A stretch of DNA of 64,000 nucleotides from Exiguobacterium sp. BMC-KP. GTDB taxonomy: Bacteria > Bacillota > Bacilli > Exiguobacteriales > Exiguobacteriaceae. The DNA lies in contig NZ_LGIW01000011.1 in the NCBI RefSeq assembly GCF_001275385.1, positions 1-64,000 of the forward strand, read 5' to 3'. A model generated the notes under the pieces. It did not search any database. It saw nothing but the letters and a program-made list of their open reading frames with translations, and had not been told where the DNA came from. Both the position numbers and the translations under genes were made by a program. This document shows, piece by piece, positions 61,627 through 64,000 of the stretch. Numbering within the stretch: position 1 is the first letter of the stretch; every line of letters starts with the position of its first letter.

Positions 61627-63180
61627 TTAGTTAAGAACGAGAGTTTGTTCTTTCATGGACTTGATCAACACGAAAATTAAAATGAGGTTGAATAGAGCAA
61701 GCATCGGGAGTGCAAAATTGAACCCTAGAATACTCAGTACTGTATTTAATGAAATATACATCGTGCTGATGGCAGCGGTAAAGATAGTGGATTTTCCTTG
61801 TTTAATGATTTCCATCTCACTAGACCAGTTGTAATTGGGAAACTTAAGGTTTATGAAGAAACCGACCAGACTAATCAAAAACAAGCTAGATACCGTAAAG
61901 ACGATGAAGAAAAGGCTGTCCACGATGGAAGTGCTAAAATGAAGCATATAGACTAGAATGGCACAGATTACGCCTGGTATAAACAACATGAGATTTAATG
62001 CGATTTTAGCCATCGATAAATCTTTTAGTGTCAGCGGGGAAGTGAGTGTAATCCAGATGCTTTTTCCTTCGAATGACAAACTAGAGGAAGTCGTCGTGGT
62101 CAATAGGATACAGATGGTCGTAAAGATGATAAATATATACTTACTACTGATCGTGATGAACGAAAATTCAAAAGTGTATGTGTAAAGAAGCGGTACCAAG
62201 TTGAATAGATAGACTAAACTACCAATCAGTAATATCACGGGAGTTAAGATGGTGTTACTTACATAGGTAATCGATGATAGATAAAGTTGCACTTCTTTAA
62301 GAAACAACTGTTTGAAAATGTTGTTTTGAATGAGTGGTGTTCCTTGATTGATTTTTCTTTTACGTGTCTCCTGGAAAAGGCTTTCTACAGCTGCATACTT
62401 ATATTTAATGATCCAAAGAGAAAGGATGGTTAATCCTCCTGTTAGGACAGTCATGGCAAGTAGTCGCAACATGTCATTTTCGATGTTCCAAAGACCTGTC
62501 AGTCCAAATAAATTGAGAGGTGAAGATATATAAAAGATGGATTTGTATTGAAGTGAGTCAGAATTAAGAAGCGCAAAAACGATTGGAATTAAGAAAATTG
62601 AAACTGTCACTAAAGCTTCAGCAACGTTATTTTGTAATTTGATAATGCTTAATATCCATTTACTCAAAATCGAAACGAGTAAAGTGGATGAAAGGATCAG
62701 AATAGGTGTCGTGATGAGTAATACAATCGAGCTGAAAACAAAGGAATGAATGTTTGAAACGATTAATAAGTACGAACATACCGCAGCAAGGAGTGCTACC
62801 GCGATTAACGAGGTGTAGATGAAAAATAGTTTAATCAAGTGAAACAATCGGAGTTGCCATAGGGGTAAGGGAAGACTGAAGATGAAATCCCGATCGTTTG
62901 AGAAGACGATTTTTTTAACGCCGCTCAGTATCGTCCAGATCCCGAACACCCAGAATAGAAGTGAAGAGAGAACAGGGAGAAGAATGTCTACCTGATCGTT
63001 CGAATAGAGATCGAAGGCGATATACAGCACATAGGAGATCGCCATGAAGAGAGCCGCGCAGTATCCAGCAATCGTCAGAGTCGCATGATTACGATCGGAC
63101 TTACTATTTGCGTTATTCAATCGAGATATTTGAAGATCGTTTAGGATAACGAATTTTTGTAATGAAAGAAGCTTATTCAT
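61627..63180 (-). CDS. ABC-2-type transporter permease
   Basis: 517 residues with about twelve hydrophobic segments, cytoplasmic N-terminus and no ATPase motif. Its start overlaps the end of the upstream ATPase gene by 8 bp. Together they form an ABC-2-type exporter of the kind used for bacteriocin immunity or drug efflux. It converges on the phosphopantetheinyl transferase with only 6 bp between stops and no visible terminator. Confidence 0.8.
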   Translation of the reverse strand: MNKLLSLQKFVILNDLQISRLNNANSKSDRNHATLTIAGYCAALFMAISYVLYIAFDLYSNDQVDILLPVLSSLLFWVFGIWTILSGVKKIVFSNDRDFIFSLPLPLWQLRLFHLIKLFFIYTSLIAVALLAAVCSYLLIVSNIHSFVFSSIVLLITTPILILSSTLLVSILSKWILSIIKLQNNVAEALVTVSIFLIPIVFALLNSDSLQYKSIFYISSPLNLFGLTGLWNIENDMLRLLAMTVLTGGLTILSLWIIKYKYAAVESLFQETRKRKINQGTPLIQNNIFKQLFLKEVQLYLSSITYVSNTILTPVILLIGSLVYLFNLVPLLYTYTFEFSFITISSKYIFIIFTTICILLTTTTSSSLSFEGKSIWITLTSPLTLKDLSMAKIALNLMLFIPGVICAILVYMLHFSTSIVDSLFFIVFTVSSLFLISLVGFFINLKFPNYNWSSEMEIIKQGKSTIFTAAISTMYISLNTVLSILGFNFALPMLALFNLILIFVLIKSMKEQTLVLN

Positions 63181-63886
63181 GTGTAGTAATCCTCCTAAAA
63201 GTCTCGTTCAAACTTCCGTTCACCAATAAGTTGATCATCGTATCATTCACGACTACTTTTCCTTCGTGAATCATCACAACCTTGTTGCAAATTTTTTCGG
63301 CGACTTCTAAAACATGAGTAGAATATAAAACAATGGCACCTTCTGAAGCACGTTTTTTCATCTCTTCTTGCAAAAAATAAGTGGCATTAGGATCTAAACC
63401 GACAAACGGTTCATCTAAGATGATCAATTTTGGGTTGTGCATCAATACGGAAATAAGGACTAACCGCTGCTTCATTCCATGCGAATAGGTGGAGACTAGA
63501 TCATGGATTGCATCACCAAAATGAAGTTTCTTTAATAAAATCGTTAGTTGATGATTGATCGTGTCGCTATCCACGTTGTAGATGCTTCCTATGAGTTCCA
63601 AATACGAGTATCCTGTCATATTCCCATATAAGGCGGGTGTGTCAGGTGAATAGCCGATCTGTTGTTTAAACGCTTGAGGATCGCTCTTAATACTGATGTC
63701 ATTCAACTCAATTTCACCTTGATCAAAATTATGAATACCGACAATCGATTTAATTGAGGTTGTTTTCCCAGCACCATTCATTCCAATGAAAGCACAAATA
63801 TCGCCTTCCACGAGTTCTAAATTTAAATTCTTGATTCCCTTCTCGGAACCTCCATAAATTTTCGTGAGATTTTGAATCGTCAACAT
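63173..63886 (-). CDS. ABC transporter ATP-binding protein
   Basis: 237 residues. Walker A GMNGAGKTT near 36, Q-loop IGYSPDTPALYG, signature YSHGMKQR near 132, Walker B LIILDEPFVGLDP near 153 and H-loop STHVLEV. AAGGAGG stands 8 bases before ATG 63886. It powers the permease at 61627. With no dedicated immunity gene identified in the peptide cluster, this pair is a candidate immunity pump, although ordinary drug or lantibiotic efflux is as likely. The promoter lies in the last 114 bp of the window. Confidence 0.88.
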   Translation of the reverse strand: MLTIQNLTKIYGGSEKGIKNLNLELVEGDICAFIGMNGAGKTTSIKSIVGIHNFDQGEIELNDISIKSDPQAFKQQIGYSPDTPALYGNMTGYSYLELIGSIYNVDSDTINHQLTILLKKLHFGDAIHDLVSTYSHGMKQRLVLISVLMHNPKLIILDEPFVGLDPNATYFLQEEMKKRASEGAIVLYSTHVLEVAEKICNKVVMIHEGKVVVNDTMINLLVNGSLNETFRRITTHE

Positions 63887-64000
63887 ATGAAATCCCTCCT
63901 TGTTATTAAGAATGTTTCAATTTTTTATTTGAGATTACTAAATTAATGGATATGAACAATAGACAAGAGAGGATACTTAAATGATTCGCATTTGATACGG

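Overview
The window looks like part of a large, mosaic plasmid of a low-to-mid-GC Gram-positive (Bacillota, Bacilli) host. Ribosome binding sites are strong AGGAGG types, TTG and GTG starts are frequent, and terminators are hairpins with T-tracts. The backbone genes favour C-ending codons (GTC, CTC, ATC, GAC), which would fit an Exiguobacterium-type replicon; the genus is inference. Several blocks are much more AT-rich and look recently acquired. No rRNA or tRNA gene, no recognisable insertion sequence and no CRISPR array was seen.

Layout. 1-7.7 kb is a replication and partition core. It has three identical long palindromes, a replication-type gene, about ten degenerate 29-bp iterons at 2.17-2.90 kb, a second winged-helix gene, and a translationally coupled four-gene operon with two ParA ATPases, each followed by a DUF3102-like/ribbon-helix-helix protein. 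7.9-16.6 kb is a restriction-like island: ParB-like protein plus PLD-SNF2 helicase, an M50 membrane protease, then an HNH nuclease with an RHH/coiled-coil partner, divergent from a C5 cytosine methyltransferase followed by Vsr. 16.7-18.9 kb (AT-rich) carries a DUF262/HEPN pair. A secreted protein with a damaged start follows, then a 2.5-kb pseudogene with a sigma region 4-like helix-turn-helix. 22.8-26.1 kb is a Septu-type pair (ptuA/ptuB). 26.1-28.1 kb holds an HNH-associated-repeat protein and a small EVE/PUA-like pair. 28.3-35.6 kb is a four-gene helicase-nuclease operon (NERD-UvrD helicase, AddB-like Fe-S protein, acidic microprotein, second UvrD-like helicase). 35.9-42.9 kb is a five-gene operon: McrB with an inserted EVE-like domain, McrC, a glycine-zipper membrane protein, an unknown protein and a AAA+ ATPase with a 39-bp internal duplication.

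44.8-56.3 kb is the most striking block, an AT-rich thiazole/oxazole-modified-peptide (TOMM, LAP) biosynthetic cluster. It encodes two complete E1-like (McbB-type)/SagB-like/YcaO sets in tandem, four small Gly-rich precursor peptides in two pairs flanking the enzymes, an ABC exporter, and two DUF2268-type lipoprotein metalloproteases of equal length. The four precursors share a conserved basic C-terminal tail, and the second dehydrogenase has lost its catalytic motifs. Further right (60.9-63.9 kb) an Sfp-type phosphopantetheinyl transferase and an ABC-2 transporter pair may belong to the same pathway or to its immunity.

56.7-60.4 kb is accessory DNA: a two-gene unit behind a LexA-like operator, a decayed HNH nuclease gene, and a PD-(D/E)xK-like protein with an unknown partner. 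Two regulatory sequences of the rep/par region (a LexA-like box and a par-promoter palindrome) recur at 57.0-57.5 kb, tying this locus to plasmid control.

Together the genes describe a plasmid that secures its own inheritance, carries many layers of anti-phage or restriction functions, and probably makes a modified peptide antibiotic. All functions are read from motifs and gene order; nothing was checked by database search.
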